The notes beneath the pieces are model-generated. The model ran no database searches and was not told the DNA's origin. It saw only the letters and a program-made list of their open reading frames with translations. A stretch of DNA of 64,000 nucleotides from Bog-473 sp963745665 (GTDB lineage Bacteria; Actinomycetota; Acidimicrobiia; Acidimicrobiales; RAAP-2), in contig CAVUYE010000003.1 in the NCBI GenBank assembly GCA_963745665.1, positions 806,001 through 870,000 of the forward strand, read 5' to 3'. A program made the position numbers and the translations under genes. This document shows positions 1-8,460 of this stretch, one piece after another. The number at the start of each line of letters is the position of its first letter. Within the stretch, counting starts at the first letter, position 1.

Positions 1-845
1 AAGGCGCGCCACATCTGGCCCACCGAGTTCATGCAGTGGAAGATGCGCCCGGCGCCGAGCCGGTCCTGGGCGGCCCGGTGCCCGTCACCGACCTGGCCCA
101 GCAGGTTCGCGGCGGGGACACGGACCTGGTCGTAGCGGACCTCGCAGTGATCGGATTTGGCGCTGCCCCAGATGCCGATGCCGCGCACGATCTCCACCCC
201 GGATGTCGCCGTCGGCACGATGATCTGGACCATCCGCCCCGGCGCCTCGTCGTCCTTGGACTCCTTGGCCCGGCACATGACGATGAAGAAGTCGGCCGCC
301 AGCCCGTTGGAGGTGAACCACTTGTGCCCGTTGATCACCCACTCGTCCCCCTCGCGGATGGCGGTGGTCTGAATGGAGCGCGGGTCCGAGCCGGCGTTCT
401 CCGGCTCGGTCATGGAGAAACCTGACTGCATGGTCCCCTCGATGAGGGGGAGGAGCCACTTCTGCTTCTGCTCCTCGGTCCCGTACTTGACGAGGATGGT
501 CTGGTTGCCCGAGTTGGGCGCCACCACGCCGAAGAGCGACGCCGCTCCGACGGCGTAGGCGAGGATCTCGTTCATGTAGGCGTGCGCCATGAAGTCGATG
601 CCCATCCCGCCGTACTCCGGCGGGAGGTGGGGCGCCCACAGCCCCGCCGTCTTCACCTCGTCCTGTATCTGCTGGCGCAGGGCTTTGGCCTCGGCCCGCT
701 CCCCGTCCGTGGCGTTGCCGCCCCGGGCCCGCCAGAGCCGGGCTTCGTTGGGGAGGATGCGCTCGTTCACGATGCGGGCCGTGCGCAGGCGGATGTCGTT
801 GATGTGGTCGCTGAGCCCGGCATTGGGCGTGACGTTGATCGGCAT
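1..845 (-). CDS. Acyl-CoA dehydrogenase, C-terminus cut by window edge
   Basis: FAD-dependent enzyme that oxidises an acyl-CoA to its enoyl-CoA. About 281 N-terminal residues are visible, starting at ATG 845 (MPINVTPNAG). The helical N-domain with the LPPEYGGMGID region is followed by the conserved FSMTEPENAGSDP segment (flavin/substrate contact) and the NGHKWFTSNG beta-domain motif. It ends in GAGRIFHCMNSVGQMW, the pattern of the larger ACAD10/11-like class. The C-terminal helical domain, with the region where the catalytic base would lie, is outside the window. It lies 39 bp downstream of ndh on the same strand and may share its transcript. The substrate cannot be told from this part. Confidence 0.88.
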   Translation of the reverse strand, partial: MPINVTPNAGLSDHINDIRLRTARIVNERILPNEARLWRARGGNATDGERAEAKALRQQIQDEVKTAGLWAPHLPPEYGGMGIDFMAHAYMNEILAYAVGAASLFGVVAPNSGNQTILVKYGTEEQKQKWLLPLIEGTMQSGFSMTEPENAGSDPRSIQTTAIREGDEWVINGHKWFTSNGLAADFFIVMCRAKESKDDEAPGRMVQIIVPTATSGVEIVRGIGIWGSAKSDHCEVRYDQVRVPAANLLGQVGDGHRAAQDRLGAGRIFHCMNSVGQMWRA

Positions 846-884
846 GGCTCGACCCCCTGGTCGTCGTGTGCTCCGGTCGGAACC

Positions 885-2207
885 CTACGCGGATCCGGTC
901 GGGCGCTTGACCCGGACCACCCAGCGCCCGGTGAGCGCCCGCTCGTAGCGCCCGCGCCCGATGAAGCTGACCGTCCACCGGGCCAGTGCGCCGAACCGGT
1001 TCTTGAAGCCCGTGAGGAACGTGATGTGCACGACGAGCCACAGCAGCCAGCCCACGAAGCCGCCGACCTTTATCGGGCCGATCTTGGCCACGGCGGTGAA
1101 GCGCGAGATCACAGCGAGCGTCCCGAGGTCGCGGAAGCGGAACCGTGTGGTCGGCTTCCCGTCGAGGCGGCGCACGATGGAGCGGGCGGCGTGGATGCCG
1201 GACTGGATTGCGAGCTCGGCCACGTACGGCAGGTCGTTCGCTGCCATCAGGTCGCCCACCACGAACACCTCGGGGTGCGTCGGCAGCGAGCAGTCGGGGC
1301 CGACCACGACCCGGCCGGCCTGGTCGGTCTCCGCGCCGGCGGCTTCGGCGAGGATGGCGCCCAGGCCCGAGGCGCGCGTCCCCGCCGCCCAGACCTTGGT
1401 GGCGGCCGCGATACGTTCCGTGCTGCCGTCCCGCTTGGTGATCTCGACGCCGTCGTCGTCCATGTCCGTCACCGTGGCGCCCAGGTGGATCTCCACGCCC
1501 AGGCGGGTGAGGTCACGCTGCGTCAGGCGCGAGATGTACGACCCCATGGACCCGACGAGCCGGTCGACGCCCTCCACCAGGACGACCCGGGTGTCGGCCG
1601 GGTCGATCATGCGGTAGTTGCGCCGCAGCGCCCGCCGGGAGAGCTCGCGCAGCTGGCCCGCCATCTCGACCCCGGTCGGGCCGCCTCCGACGACGACGAA
1701 CGTCATGAGGCGCCGGCGCTCCTGGTGATCCGTCTCCGCCTCGGCCAGCTCGAAAGCGCCGAAGATGTCGCCCCGCAGCGCCAGGGCGTCGTCGAGGGTC
1801 TTCAGGCCGTGCGAGGTCTGGCGAAACTCGTCGTGGCCGAAATACGAGCTGGTCGCCCCGCCGGCGACGATCAGGCTGTCGTAGCCGATGACGAGTGGCT
1901 TGCCGAACTCGTCGACGTGGACCTCGCGGGCCTCGACGTCGACCTGCTCGACCTCGCCGAGGATCACGCGCAGGGCCGGGTAGTTGCGGAAGACGTCGCG
2001 GATCGGGGGCGCGATCTGGCCCTCCGAGAGGATCCCGGTGGCCACCTGGTAGAGCAGCGGCTGAAAGAGGTGGTGGTTGGTCCGGTCGATGAGGGTGATG
2101 CGCACCGGCGCCCGCTTCAGGGCGCGGGCGGCGAACAGCCCGCCGAAGCCCGACCCGATGATGACGACGTGGTGCAGCGGGCTGGCGACACCCGCCGGCG
2201 CGCTCAA
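885..2207 (-). CDS. ndh: Type II NADH dehydrogenase (NAD(P)/FAD-dependent oxidoreductase)
   Basis: Single-subunit, non-proton-pumping NADH:quinone oxidoreductase at the cytoplasmic membrane face. The 440 residues have the first dinucleotide fold GSGFGG (18-23, FAD), the second GGGPTG (174-179, NADH) and the VFVVGDL FAD-closing motif near residue 310. A hydrophobic C-terminal segment (GFVGWLLWLVVHITFL) fits membrane attachment. No ATG or GTG lies in frame before the first fold. TTG at 2207 overlaps the NUDIX stop by four bases (TTGA), so I take that start, which implies translational coupling. It is an alternative electron entry to the quinone pool beside the oxidase at 45-49 kb. Confidence 0.9.
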   Translation of the reverse strand: MSAPAGVASPLHHVVIIGSGFGGLFAARALKRAPVRITLIDRTNHHLFQPLLYQVATGILSEGQIAPPIRDVFRNYPALRVILGEVEQVDVEAREVHVDEFGKPLVIGYDSLIVAGGATSSYFGHDEFRQTSHGLKTLDDALALRGDIFGAFELAEAETDHQERRRLMTFVVVGGGPTGVEMAGQLRELSRRALRRNYRMIDPADTRVVLVEGVDRLVGSMGSYISRLTQRDLTRLGVEIHLGATVTDMDDDGVEITKRDGSTERIAAATKVWAAGTRASGLGAILAEAAGAETDQAGRVVVGPDCSLPTHPEVFVVGDLMAANDLPYVAELAIQSGIHAARSIVRRLDGKPTTRFRFRDLGTLAVISRFTAVAKIGPIKVGGFVGWLLWLVVHITFLTGFKNRFGALARWTVSFIGRGRYERALTGRWVVRVKRPTGSA

Positions 2208-2656
2208 AGCAGCCGGTCCACGACGATCTGGACGTAGTGCGCCAACGGCATGCCCCGCACCTCCTCTGGGGCGAACCACCCTACGGCGTCGGTCGTGCCG
2301 CCCACCTCGGGCCGCAGCGTTCCGGACCAGGACGCCACCCGGTAGATGATCCGCACGGTGTGCAGGCTGGTGCCGTCGGGGATGGTCCGCACGTCCGAGA
2401 GGACGTCGAGCAGGGGCCCCACTGACACGACGAGGCCCGCTTCCTCCTCGATCTCCCTCCGCAGTGAGTCGGTCGGGCTCTCGCCGTGGTCCACGCCGCC
2501 CCCCGGCAGGAACCAACGGCCCTGCAGGGTGATGGCCGGCGAGGCCCGGGCCAGGAGGATCCTGCCCTCGTCGTCGCGGCAGACGCCGTACACGGCGATG
2601 CGCTGGCGTTTCCTGCTCCCGGGCACGCCCGCGATGGTGGTCCCGAATCGCCCCAC
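2204..2656 (-). CDS. NUDIX hydrolase
   Basis: About 150 residues. The NUDIX box (G-x5-E-x7-REUxEExGU) is seen as GGVDHGESP...LRREIEEEAG around residues 53-75, so it should hydrolyse a nucleoside diphosphate linked to another moiety with Mg2+. GTG 2656 is chosen because a GGGAG ribosome site sits about seven bases upstream; longer starts would run into the divergent SnoaL-like gene. Its stop overlaps the TTG start of ndh, so the pair is probably co-translated. A link to NADH turnover or nucleotide sanitation is possible, but the substrate is unknown. Confidence 0.82.
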   Translation of the reverse strand: MGRFGTTIAGVPGSRKRQRIAVYGVCRDDEGRILLARASPAITLQGRWFLPGGGVDHGESPTDSLRREIEEEAGLVVSVGPLLDVLSDVRTIPDGTSLHTVRIIYRVASWSGTLRPEVGGTTDAVGWFAPEEVRGMPLAHYVQIVVDRLL

Positions 2657-2722
2657 CCGCCAACTCCCGGGGAAAGTACCCTGGCCGCGGCCTGCCGGGG
2701 CCAAATCGAAAGGGGTGCACCC

Positions 2723-3190
2723 GTGGACACCGCGGCCGAGCTCGAGGCCATCCGTCGCCTGAAGTACGCCTATTTCCGGACGCTCGACCTCAAGCAGTTC
2801 GTCGACCTCGGCGCCCTCCTCACCGAGGACGTCACGTCGTCCTACGAGGACGGCCGGACCGTGCTGGAGGGCAGGGCGGCCATCGTCGCCTGGCTCGGCG
2901 AGGTTCTGGGCGACCCCGGCATGGTGACCGAGCATCACGGCCACCACCCCGAGATCACCCTCACGTCGGACACCACGGCGGAGGGCACCTGGTACCTGCA
3001 GGACCGCGTCATCATCCCCGCGGCCGACCTCGAGATCGCCGGCACGGCGTTCTACGCCGACCGTTACCGCCTGACCGGCGAGGGCTGGCGCATCGCCCAC
3101 ACCGGGTATGTCCGGGTCTTCGAGGAGCACCGCAGCCACACGACGCTCGAGGTGCGCTCCTTCAGGTCCCGCTTCGACGCGCCGGCCTGA
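2723..3190 (+). CDS. SnoaL/NTF2-like fold protein
   Basis: 155-residue protein of the nuclear-transport-factor-2-like superfamily: an N-terminal helix pair (AELEAIRRLKYAYFRTLD), then LLTEDVTSSYEDGRTVLEGRAAI and HHGHHPEITL, the usual pattern of actinobacterial SnoaL_4-type proteins. Members include limonene-epoxide-hydrolase-like and ring-hydroxylating-dioxygenase beta-like folds, and many have no known reaction. GTG 2723 follows an AAAGGGG site with eight-base spacing. It is divergent from the NUDIX gene with 66 bp between starts and convergent with the aldo/keto reductase. Fold assignment is fairly firm; function is not. Confidence 0.75.
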   Translation: MDTAAELEAIRRLKYAYFRTLDLKQFVDLGALLTEDVTSSYEDGRTVLEGRAAIVAWLGEVLGDPGMVTEHHGHHPEITLTSDTTAEGTWYLQDRVIIPAADLEIAGTAFYADRYRLTGEGWRIAHTGYVRVFEEHRSHTTLEVRSFRSRFDAPA

Positions 3191-3205
3191 ACGACCCGGA
3201 CCGCG

Positions 3206-4206
3206 TCAGGGCCGGGTGGCCGGGCTGATCGTGAAGCCGGGGTCGAACAGCGTGGTGGGCTCGAGCGCCTCTTCGATCGCCGCCACGAAGTCGGGCTCGA
3301 GCACGACGTCGAGCGCCTTCACGTTCTCGGCGATCTGCTCGGGCCGGCTGGCGCCGACGATGGCGCTGCTGACGTTCTCGTTCTGGAGCACCCAGGCCAG
3401 GGCGACCGACGCCGGGCGTGTAGCCCGCCTCCCGGCACAGCGCGGCGTAGGCCGCCACGGGCTCGAGAACCTCGTCGCGCAGCAGCCAGCTCATCTCACC
3501 GCCCTCGGGCCCGGTGGCGCGGGAGCCGGCCGGCGGGCCGGACTGGCCCGGGAGGTACTTGCCGGTCAGGACGCCCTGGGCCAGGGGGGACCAGACGATC
3601 TGGCCCACGCCTTCCTTCTGGCACAGCGGGACCACCTCGGCCTCTATCACCCGCCAGATCAGGGAGTACTGCGGCTGGTTGGAGACGATGCGGTCGAAGC
3701 CCATTTCGTCGGCCAGCCGCAACGCGTCCTGAATCTGCTCGGCCGTCCACTCGGAGACGCCGATGTAGTGCACCTTGCCCTGCCGCACCAGGTCGTCGAA
3801 GGCCTTGCAGCGTCTCTTCGAGAGGTGTCACGTAGTCGTAACGGTGGGCCTGCAGCAGGTCGACGTGGTCGGTCTGCAGCCGCTCGAGCGAGGCGTTGAT
3901 CGACTCCATGATGTGCTTGCGCGACAGTCCGCGGTCGTTGGGGTTGGGCCCCGTCGGCCAGTAGACCTTGGTGAAGATCTCGACCGATTCACGCCGCACG
4001 TGCTTGAGCGCCCGGCCCAGCACGGATTCGGCCGCGCCGATGGCGTAGACGTCCGCCGTGTCGAAGGTGGTGATGCCGGCGTCGAGGGACGCTTTCACGC
4101 ACGCCGCGGCCGCATCCTCCTCGATCTGGCTGCCATGCGTGATCCAGTTGCCGTACGAGAGGGCGGAGACGAGCATGCCCGAGCGTCCAAGGTGTCGGTA
4201 GTCCAT
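3206..4206 (-). pseudogene. Aldo/keto reductase (Shaker beta-like), two frameshifts
   Basis: NADPH-dependent aldo/keto reductase of the voltage-gated potassium channel beta-subunit/YghZ type. ATG 4206 opens MDYRHLGRSG. The tetrad is visible: Asp and Tyr in FDTADVY, Lys in FTKVYWP, His in LLQAHRYD. The frame is lost twice. Near 3803-3806 LEETLQ should continue as AFDDLVRQGK, and near 3413-3416 AGYTP should continue as ASVALAWVLQ. Removing one base at each point restores a full-length protein ending FTISPATRP. No residue is otherwise missing, so a consensus error is more likely than a dead gene. It converges with the SnoaL-like gene and is divergent from the ArfB-like gene. Confidence 0.8.
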
Positions 4207-4244
4207 GGCACGGGAGCGTACCCGGGTGCTCGTACGCTCGTGGA

Positions 4245-4665
4245 GTGGCCGGAGACGAGACCCTCCACGTGCACCGCGGACTGGACCTGCCGCTCTCGGA
4301 GATCACCTGGCGCGCCACGACCTCGGGTGGCCCCGGGGGCCAGCACGCCAACCGGACGCTCAGCCGGGTGGAGGTGCAGTTCGACGTCGGCGCCTCGGCA
4401 GACCCTGGGCCCGCGCCAGCGCGCCCGCCTGCTCGAACGCGTGGGCGCGATCGTCCGGGCCAGCGCCTCGGACTCGCGCAGCCAGGCGCGCAACCGGGAG
4501 CTGGCGCTGCAGCGCCTGGCCACCAAGCTCGACGCCGGGCTGCGGGTGCAACCGGCCCGGGCGCCGACCCGGCCCACGAAGAGCTCCCAGGTGCGCCGCG
4601 TCGACGCCAAGCGTCGCCGCGCCGCGACGAAGCAGCGGCGGCGACCCCCGGGGGAGGACGACTGA
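4245..4665 (+). pseudogene. arfB: ArfB-like peptidyl-tRNA hydrolase (ribosome rescue), one frameshift
   Basis: Release-factor-like protein of about 140 residues that would free stalled ribosomes by hydrolysing peptidyl-tRNA. The catalytic GGQ lies in SGGPGGQHANRT, followed by SRVEVQFDV. The frame changes at about 4397-4401: GASA should continue TLGPRQRARLLERVG. One surplus base explains it. The basic C-terminal tail (KSSQVRRVDAKRRRAATKQRRR), which enters the mRNA channel in this family, is intact in the second frame. Start GTG 4245 is taken because the family normally begins about 25 residues before the GGQ region. The repaired length matches ArfB/YaeJ. Confidence 0.8.
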
Positions 4666-4702
4666 CGGCGCCTGTGAGCAACAGGTCGCGCCGCCGCCAC
4701 TC

Positions 4703-5629
4703 TCAGCCGGCGAAGTCGAAGCCCGCCAGCGCCGCGCCGAGCCCGGCGTCGAGCGTGGCCAGCAACTCCTCGTCCTCGTCGGCCCGGGGGCCACGCAGCG
4801 CGGTCAGGGCGGCGTAGCCCTGCGCCACCAGCGTGGCGTCCTCGGCACCGGAGTCGGCCAGGCCGAGATCGCCCGAGTGGGGGAACGGCGAGCCGACGGT
4901 GAGGACGATCTCGCCCTTCTCGTCCGGCTCGCCCTCCATGATCGCAGCGCGCCGCCTCGGCCGCGGCCGGTCCCTCGATCTCCTCGACGTTGGGCGCCTC
5001 CCAGGTCCCCGAGCCCTGGGCCGACTTGATCAGCCCGGCGCCGCTCACCCGGGCCCAGCGCAGGCCACGGATTTCGGCCAGGGGGAGGTGGGGCACGTTC
5101 AGGTTCAGCACCGTGCGCACCGGGCGCGCTCACCAGGAGCGGGATGAGGGCCACGGCGAGGTCGGCGGCCGACTCCCACGGGTCGGGCGCGTCGCCGACG
5201 CGCAGGGAGACGGCCAGCGCGCTGATGCCGAGCTGGCTGGCCGTCAGCGCGGCGCCGACCGTCCCGGAGTGCAGCACGGAGCGGCCGACGTTGACGCCGT
5301 GGTTGATGCCGGAGAGGACGAGGTCGGGCTTGGGACCCACGGCGCCGAGCGCGCCGGCGATGACCGAGAGCGCGGGGGAGGCATCGAGCCCGTAGGCCTC
5401 GACGGCCTCGGCGCCCTCGACGTAGGCGCGCTGGTAGGGAATGGTCGTGTGAATCGGTCACCGAGCCGACCGCGGCGCCGGCACCGCTGTAGTTGGAGCT
5501 GGGCGCCACCACGATGATCTCGTGCGCCGGGTCGCCACCCGCGTGGTCGGTCCAGGCCGCCAGGGCCCGTGTCAGCGCCGCCAGCCCCGGGGCGCTCACG
5601 CCGTCGTCGTTGGTGACGAGAATCCGCAC
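4703..5629 (-). pseudogene. surE: SurE 5'/3'-nucleotidase, three frameshifts
   Basis: Stationary-phase survival protein E, a metal-dependent nucleoside monophosphate phosphatase. The N-terminus MRILVTNDDGVSAPG carries the metal-binding Asp-Asp pair, APSSNYSGAG the Ser/Asn ligand, and SGINHGVNVG the second Asn motif. Reading needs three one-base corrections: near 5446-5449 (VTDS should go on HTIPYQRAY), near 5120-5124 (LLVSAP to VRTVLNLNVPHLPL), and near 4946 (EAAR to AIMEGEPDEKG). With them the protein is about 308 residues, slightly longer than usual for the family. All three shifts are surplus bases, like those in the two neighbouring genes. Confidence 0.82.
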
Positions 5630-5771
5630 GGTGCGTTCACCCTACCGCCGGCGCGCGCCGGCGACCGGCCCCGTCATCCCCCGTTCGGGCCGGTGTCACC
5701 CGGGCGTCACATCGGCCGGCTGCGGCCCCCTCACCCACGCCGAGGCCCTGGTCTGCTTCAATTCACTCGCC

Positions 5772-6716
5772 ATGCCCGCCTCGTCACCCCGGATCTCCGT
5801 CGCCTCACCGACCGGGCAGCAGTGGCGCATCGGGCACGGCGACCAGGAGGTCGTCGTCTGCGAGGTGGGCGCCACCCTGCGGACCTACTCGGTCGGCTCG
5901 ACCACGGTGCTCGACGGCTTCGGCGCCGACGAGTGGTCCCACTCGGGCCGGGGGCAGGTGCTCGCGCCCTGGCCCAACCGGCTGGCCGACGGCCGCTACG
6001 AATTCAACGGGGTGCGGGCGCAGGCCGCGCTGGACGAGCCCGAGCGCCGCAACGCCATCCACGGCCTGGTCCGCTGGATGCCCTGGACGCTCCAGACGCG
6101 GCACCAGAACCAGCTCTCCCTGCGCCTGCAGCTCCACCCCTCGCCGGGCTACCCGTTCTCCCTTCTGCTCGAGCTCGAGTACCACGTGGGCCGCGACGGC
6201 CTCAGCGTCACCACCCGGGCCCAGTCCCTGGAGGAGAGCGAGATCCCCTTCGGCCTCGGCTTCCACCCGTATCTCAGGGCCGGGGCGGACACGGTCGACG
6301 GGGCGATCCTGCACGTGCCGGCCCGCCACACCCTCGACATGGACGACCGCGGGCTCCCGACGGGCGCGCTCACGCCCGTGGAGGGGACCGAGCGCGACTT
6401 CACCACGGCGCGCTTCGTCGGCCCGGCGGTGCTCGACACCGCGTACACGACGCTCGAGCGTGACGCCGACGGCCTGGCCCGGGCCACGCTCGACGCGCCG
6501 GGGGGCGTGGGCGGCGCCGGGCTCTGGGTCGACGAGGGCTTCCGCTACCTCATGGTGTACACCGGCGACACGCTGGGGGAGGTGCAGCGCCGCCGGCGGG
6601 GCGTCGCCCTCGAACCGATGACCTGTCCGCCCAATGCGTTGCGCACGGGGACCGACCTGATTGCGTTGCAGCCGGGCCAGGAGTGGACGGCCCGCTGGGG
6701 GATCGAGCCCCGGTGA
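5772..6716 (+). CDS. galM: Aldose 1-epimerase family protein
   Basis: 314-residue mutarotase-like beta-sandwich enzyme that interconverts alpha and beta anomers of aldoses. The family landmarks are present: APWPNRLADG near the start, the first His in NAIHGLVRW, the second His in FGLGFHPYL, and the late Glu in ALEPMTCPPNA that acts as general base in GalM. ATG 5772 precedes PASSPRISVAS. It is close to the average length for the family. The following SDR starts about 25 bp downstream on the same strand, so the two may be co-transcribed. The exact sugar is unknown; YeaD-type hexose-phosphate epimerases look similar. Confidence 0.85.
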   Translation: MPASSPRISVASPTGQQWRIGHGDQEVVVCEVGATLRTYSVGSTTVLDGFGADEWSHSGRGQVLAPWPNRLADGRYEFNGVRAQAALDEPERRNAIHGLVRWMPWTLQTRHQNQLSLRLQLHPSPGYPFSLLLELEYHVGRDGLSVTTRAQSLEESEIPFGLGFHPYLRAGADTVDGAILHVPARHTLDMDDRGLPTGALTPVEGTERDFTTARFVGPAVLDTAYTTLERDADGLARATLDAPGGVGGAGLWVDEGFRYLMVYTGDTLGEVQRRRRGVALEPMTCPPNALRTGTDLIALQPGQEWTARWGIEPR

Positions 6717-6741
6717 CTGCCACACCCGTCTGCGCAGCGTG

Positions 6742-7482
6742 GTGAGCGGCGCCCCGTTGGAAGGGCAGGTCGTCGCCGTGACTGGCTCGTCCAGCGGCAT
6801 CGGCGCGGCGACGGCGCGCGCGTTCGCCGCCGAGGGCGCCGCCGTCCTGGTCAACTCGGCCCGCTCGGTGGCCGAGGGCGAGGCGGTCGCCGCCGCGCTG
6901 CCCGACGCCCACTACGTCCAGGGCGACATCACGGAGCCGGAGGTGCCCGACCGCCTGGTGGCGGCCGCGCTGGAGCGCTGGGGCCGGCTCGACACGCTCG
7001 TGAACAATGCGGGCACCACCGCCGTGATCCCACACCACGACGTCGCGGCGGCCTCGGTCGACGTGTGGCGCCGCATCTTCGAGGTCAACGTCTTCGGGAC
7101 GTGGGCCATGACGGTGGCCGCCCTGCCCGCCCTGCGCGAAGCCCACGGCTCGGTGGTCAACGTGGCGTCGGTGGCCGGCGTGCGGCCCACGGGCTCGTCC
7201 ATCCCGTACGCCGCCAGCAAGGCCGCCCTCAACCACATGACCGTCCTGCTGGCCAAGGTGGTCGGGCCCGAGGTGCGGGTCAATGCCGTCGCGCCCGGCC
7301 TGGTCGACACGCCGTGGACGGCGGACTGGGACGTCGTGCGCGAGGTGGTGAGCCAGATGGCGCCGCTCAAGCGCTCCGGTCAGCCCGAGGACGTGGCCGA
7401 GGTGATCCTGGCGCTCGCCCGGGCCGGCTACGTGACCGGCCAGGTCGTCGTGATCGACGGTGGCCTCTCGCTGGTCACCTGA
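6742..7482 (+). CDS. SDR family oxidoreductase
   Basis: Classical short-chain dehydrogenase/reductase of about 246 residues: nucleotide-binding TGSSSGIG near residue 17, NNAG in LVNNAGTT, catalytic Ser in VVNVASVAG, and YAASK with the catalytic Tyr and Lys. The C-terminal VTGQVVVIDGGLSL is the standard FabG-like ending. Two adjacent GTG codons (6739 and 6742) can serve as start and no clear Shine-Dalgarno site separates them. It lies directly after galM, so a sugar or polyol substrate is possible, but SDR substrates cannot be read from sequence. Confidence 0.86.
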   Translation: MSGAPLEGQVVAVTGSSSGIGAATARAFAAEGAAVLVNSARSVAEGEAVAAALPDAHYVQGDITEPEVPDRLVAAALERWGRLDTLVNNAGTTAVIPHHDVAAASVDVWRRIFEVNVFGTWAMTVAALPALREAHGSVVNVASVAGVRPTGSSIPYAASKAALNHMTVLLAKVVGPEVRVNAVAPGLVDTPWTADWDVVREVVSQMAPLKRSGQPEDVAEVILALARAGYVTGQVVVIDGGLSLVT

Positions 7483-7488
7483 GCCGTC

Positions 7489-8457
7489 TCAGCCGGGCGG
7501 CGTGACGATCCAACGCAGGGCGGTGGACAACCCGCGGGTCAGGGGCGTGACCGCGGCGGTGTCGATGAGCAGATCGAGCGGACCGGCGATGGAGAGGCCG
7601 AGCTCGCGGCGAGCCCAGCCCGGCAGCACGCCCACCGCGGCCGCCACCACCAGGGAGTAGACGGCCCGCTCTCCCGGTCGCCGGGCCACGCCGCGCAAGA
7701 GCCAGTCCCGGGCCGCCCTGGCCTGCGGGCCGGCGTAGAGCTCGGGCCGCACGCGCCGCAGATAGCTCTCCACCTCGGCGGCGGAGCGCGGCGCCCAGGT
7801 CGCTCCGAGGGCCAGCGCCACCGGGGCGACCTCCTCGTAGTACCGGTCGCATTCCTCGGGGTCGAGGGGCCGGCTCCCGTAGCGCTGCGACGAGGCCAGG
7901 AAGCTGGACACCTCGGCCACGTGGATGAACGTGAGGAGCTCGGGGTCGTCGGCTGAGTACGGCCGTCCGTCCGGCGCAATGCCCCGGACGCGCCGATGGA
8001 CGCGGTGGACCTGGTCGATGGCTGCCTCCGCCTCGGCCACCGTGCCGAAGGTCGTCGTGCCGACGAAGGACGCGGTCCGGCGCAGCCGGCCCAAGGGGTC
8101 TTCCTGGTAGCTGGAGTGCTCGGCCACGCCGGCCATGGCCAGCGGATGCAGCGACTGGAGCAACAACGCGGTGACGCCGCCGATGAGCATGGCGGGCAGA
8201 TCCCCGTGGACCCGGCGGGCCAGGCCATCGGGAGGCACGTACGCCTCGTCGGGGTCGAATGCGATGGCGGGCCGCTGCTGGGTCATGCCGATGGCGCGCC
8301 GCACGGTGCGCGCCATGTCGCCGCGGGCCGGTGCCGCCAGGCCGCCCACGAGGCGCAGCGGGACCGTCGCGACAGAGCCGCCCAGCGCGGCCGCGCGCTC
8401 CACCGGGTTCAACGACGTCACCGCGAGAGCTTGGCACGCGGTCGTGGCAGAGTGCAT
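7489..8457 (-). CDS. MpaB/DUF2236 family putative oxygenase
   Basis: 322-residue member of the oxygenase MpaB / DUF2236 family, related to the heme-containing rubber oxygenase Lcp. The visible signature is the GD-x-PAMLIGG segment followed by LHPLAMAGVAEHSSYQEDPLGRLRRTASF and later LLTFIHVAEVSSFL, which provides conserved His and Arg residues of the predicted heme site. ATG 8457 lies only 3 bp from the divergent panE-like start; the alternative GTG at 8421 leaves 39 bp and may be the true start. It is convergent with the SDR. Substrate unknown. Confidence 0.82.
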   Translation of the reverse strand: MHSATTACQALAVTSLNPVERAAALGGSVATVPLRLVGGLAAPARGDMARTVRRAIGMTQQRPAIAFDPDEAYVPPDGLARRVHGDLPAMLIGGVTALLLQSLHPLAMAGVAEHSSYQEDPLGRLRRTASFVGTTTFGTVAEAEAAIDQVHRVHRRVRGIAPDGRPYSADDPELLTFIHVAEVSSFLASSQRYGSRPLDPEECDRYYEEVAPVALALGATWAPRSAAEVESYLRRVRPELYAGPQARAARDWLLRGVARRPGERAVYSLVVAAAVGVLPGWARRELGLSIAGPLDLLIDTAAVTPLTRGLSTALRWIVTPPG

Positions 8458-8460
8458 GCC

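Noticed and set aside
85..1041. Long Arg/His-rich open frame opposite the acyl-CoA dehydrogenase
   Set aside because: Composition is that of an antisense or shifted shadow in high-GC DNA; the acyl-CoA dehydrogenase frame carries all conserved motifs.
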